Shown piece after piece: positions 63,682 through 64,000 of a stretch of DNA of 64,000 bases (positions are counted from its first letter, which is position 1; each line of letters starts with the position of its first letter). The notes beneath the pieces are model-generated. The model saw nothing but the letters and a program-made list of their open reading frames with translations. It was not told the origin of the DNA and ran no database searches. Both the position numbers and the translations under genes were made by a program. The stretch spans positions 186,001 through 250,000 of the forward strand of contig NZ_CAHLAR010000003.1 in the NCBI RefSeq assembly GCF_903652925.1, given 5' to 3'. Origin of the DNA: Achromobacter anxifer (GTDB lineage: Bacteria; Pseudomonadota; Gammaproteobacteria; Burkholderiales; Burkholderiaceae_B).

Positions 63682-64000
63682 TCAGCTCACGACGCCGATG
63701 TTCCAGGGCACGAACTCGTGATCTCCCAGCCCCAGCAGCTCGCTCTTGCTGCGCGTGCCTGAAGCCACCTGCAGGATTTCCTCGAAGATGCGCTGCGCCA
63801 CTTCCTGCAGGGTGGCCGTGCCGTCCAGGATGTCTCCGCAATTGACGTCCATGTCTTCCGTCAGTCGTTGATACATCGGCGTGTTGGTCGCCAGCTTGAT
63901 GGAAGGCACCGGCTTGGCGCCGAACATCGAGCCTCGCCCGGTGGTGAAGCAGATCATGTTGGCGCCCCCGGCGATCTGCCCGGTCGCCGACACGGGGTCG
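63682..64000 (-). CDS. UxaA/GarD-type sugar-acid dehydratase, C-terminal part (partial)
   Basis: The gene runs off the right edge; only about 106 codons are seen. ATGQIAGGANMICFTTGRGSMFGAKPVPSIKLATNT is the conserved closing domain of altronate/galactarate dehydratases, with ...GSMFGxxxVP and the following DMDVNCGDILDG. The end EFVPWNIGVVS is usual too. Dehydrates an aldonate/aldarate to a 2-keto-3-deoxy acid, the kind of substrate a DapA-family aldolase would take. N-terminal domain not visible. Confidence 0.88.
   Translation of the reverse strand, partial: DPVSATGQIAGGANMICFTTGRGSMFGAKPVPSIKLATNTPMYQRLTEDMDVNCGDILDGTATLQEVAQRIFEEILQVASGTRSKSELLGLGDHEFVPWNIGVVS

Overview
The window is chromosomal DNA from a high-GC Gram-negative bacterium. 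The block recO-era-rnc-lepB-lepA-mucD-rseB-rseA-rpoE-fabF-acpP-fabG-fabD-fabH-plsX-rpmF-yceD is a typical betaproteobacterial arrangement. Together with the protein style, the many LysR/ABC/Bug catabolic modules and the lack of any phage, IS or tRNA, it points to Alcaligenaceae (Achromobacter/Bordetella type). Genus assignment is inference from gene order and family recognition, not from a search.

Layout. (1) 1-1882: end of an NAD-dependent epimerase/SDR, an atypical short cytochrome P450 and an ABM-domain monooxygenase. (2) 1893-10687: a minus-strand operon (C45-type N-terminal-nucleophile acyltransferase/amidohydrolase, then a dipeptide-type ABC importer), a divergent GntR/FCD regulator with two winged-helix domains, and a class III aminotransferase. 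The regulator/C45 intergenic region and the aminotransferase upstream region share a 31-bp inverted-repeat element. (3) 10701-18620: threonine aldolase, EamA exporter, acetyl-CoA synthetase, and a tightly overlapped prpE / HbpS-GlcG-like / UMF1-type transporter operon. (4) 18908-25235: NlpC/P60 lipoprotein, DUF2325 protein with a Fur-box-like site, CysB, methylmalonate-semialdehyde dehydrogenase, a branched-chain amino-acid-type binding protein and a divergent LysR regulator. (5) 25289-29720: lptF divergent from pepA-holC-small acidic protein, then a Bax-inhibitor-1 family membrane protein. (6) 29819-36169: Tat-type aldo/keto reductase, NTP/NDP-exchanger-like carrier, a Bug binding protein + AstE/AspA-type hydrolase + zinc-ribbon PLP lyase cluster, and a LysR gene. 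(7) 36188-52207: the core housekeeping block on the minus strand (DNA repair, ribosome/RNA processing, secretion, sigma-E envelope stress response, fatty-acid and phospholipid synthesis, L32). (8) 52314-58388: Maf, RsmI-like methyltransferase, AmiD-like amidase, MsrPQ, HAD phosphatase, RluC. (9) 58389-64000: RNase E with a long structured leader, then a LysR-regulated sugar-acid module (DapA/KDG-type aldolase-dehydratase and the edge of a UxaA/GarD-type dehydratase).

How parts fit. The core block couples membrane lipid synthesis (plsX, fabHDG, acpP, fabF) to envelope stress control (rpoE-rseA-rseB-mucD) and to secretion/RNA processing (lepAB, rnc, era). The accessory regions are small catabolic units, each with its own regulator. 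The best candidate for an undescribed system is region 2: uptake, amide cleavage and transamination of an unknown N-acyl amine or peptide-like compound under one GntR regulator. The shared operator is read directly from the sequence; the pathway is inference.
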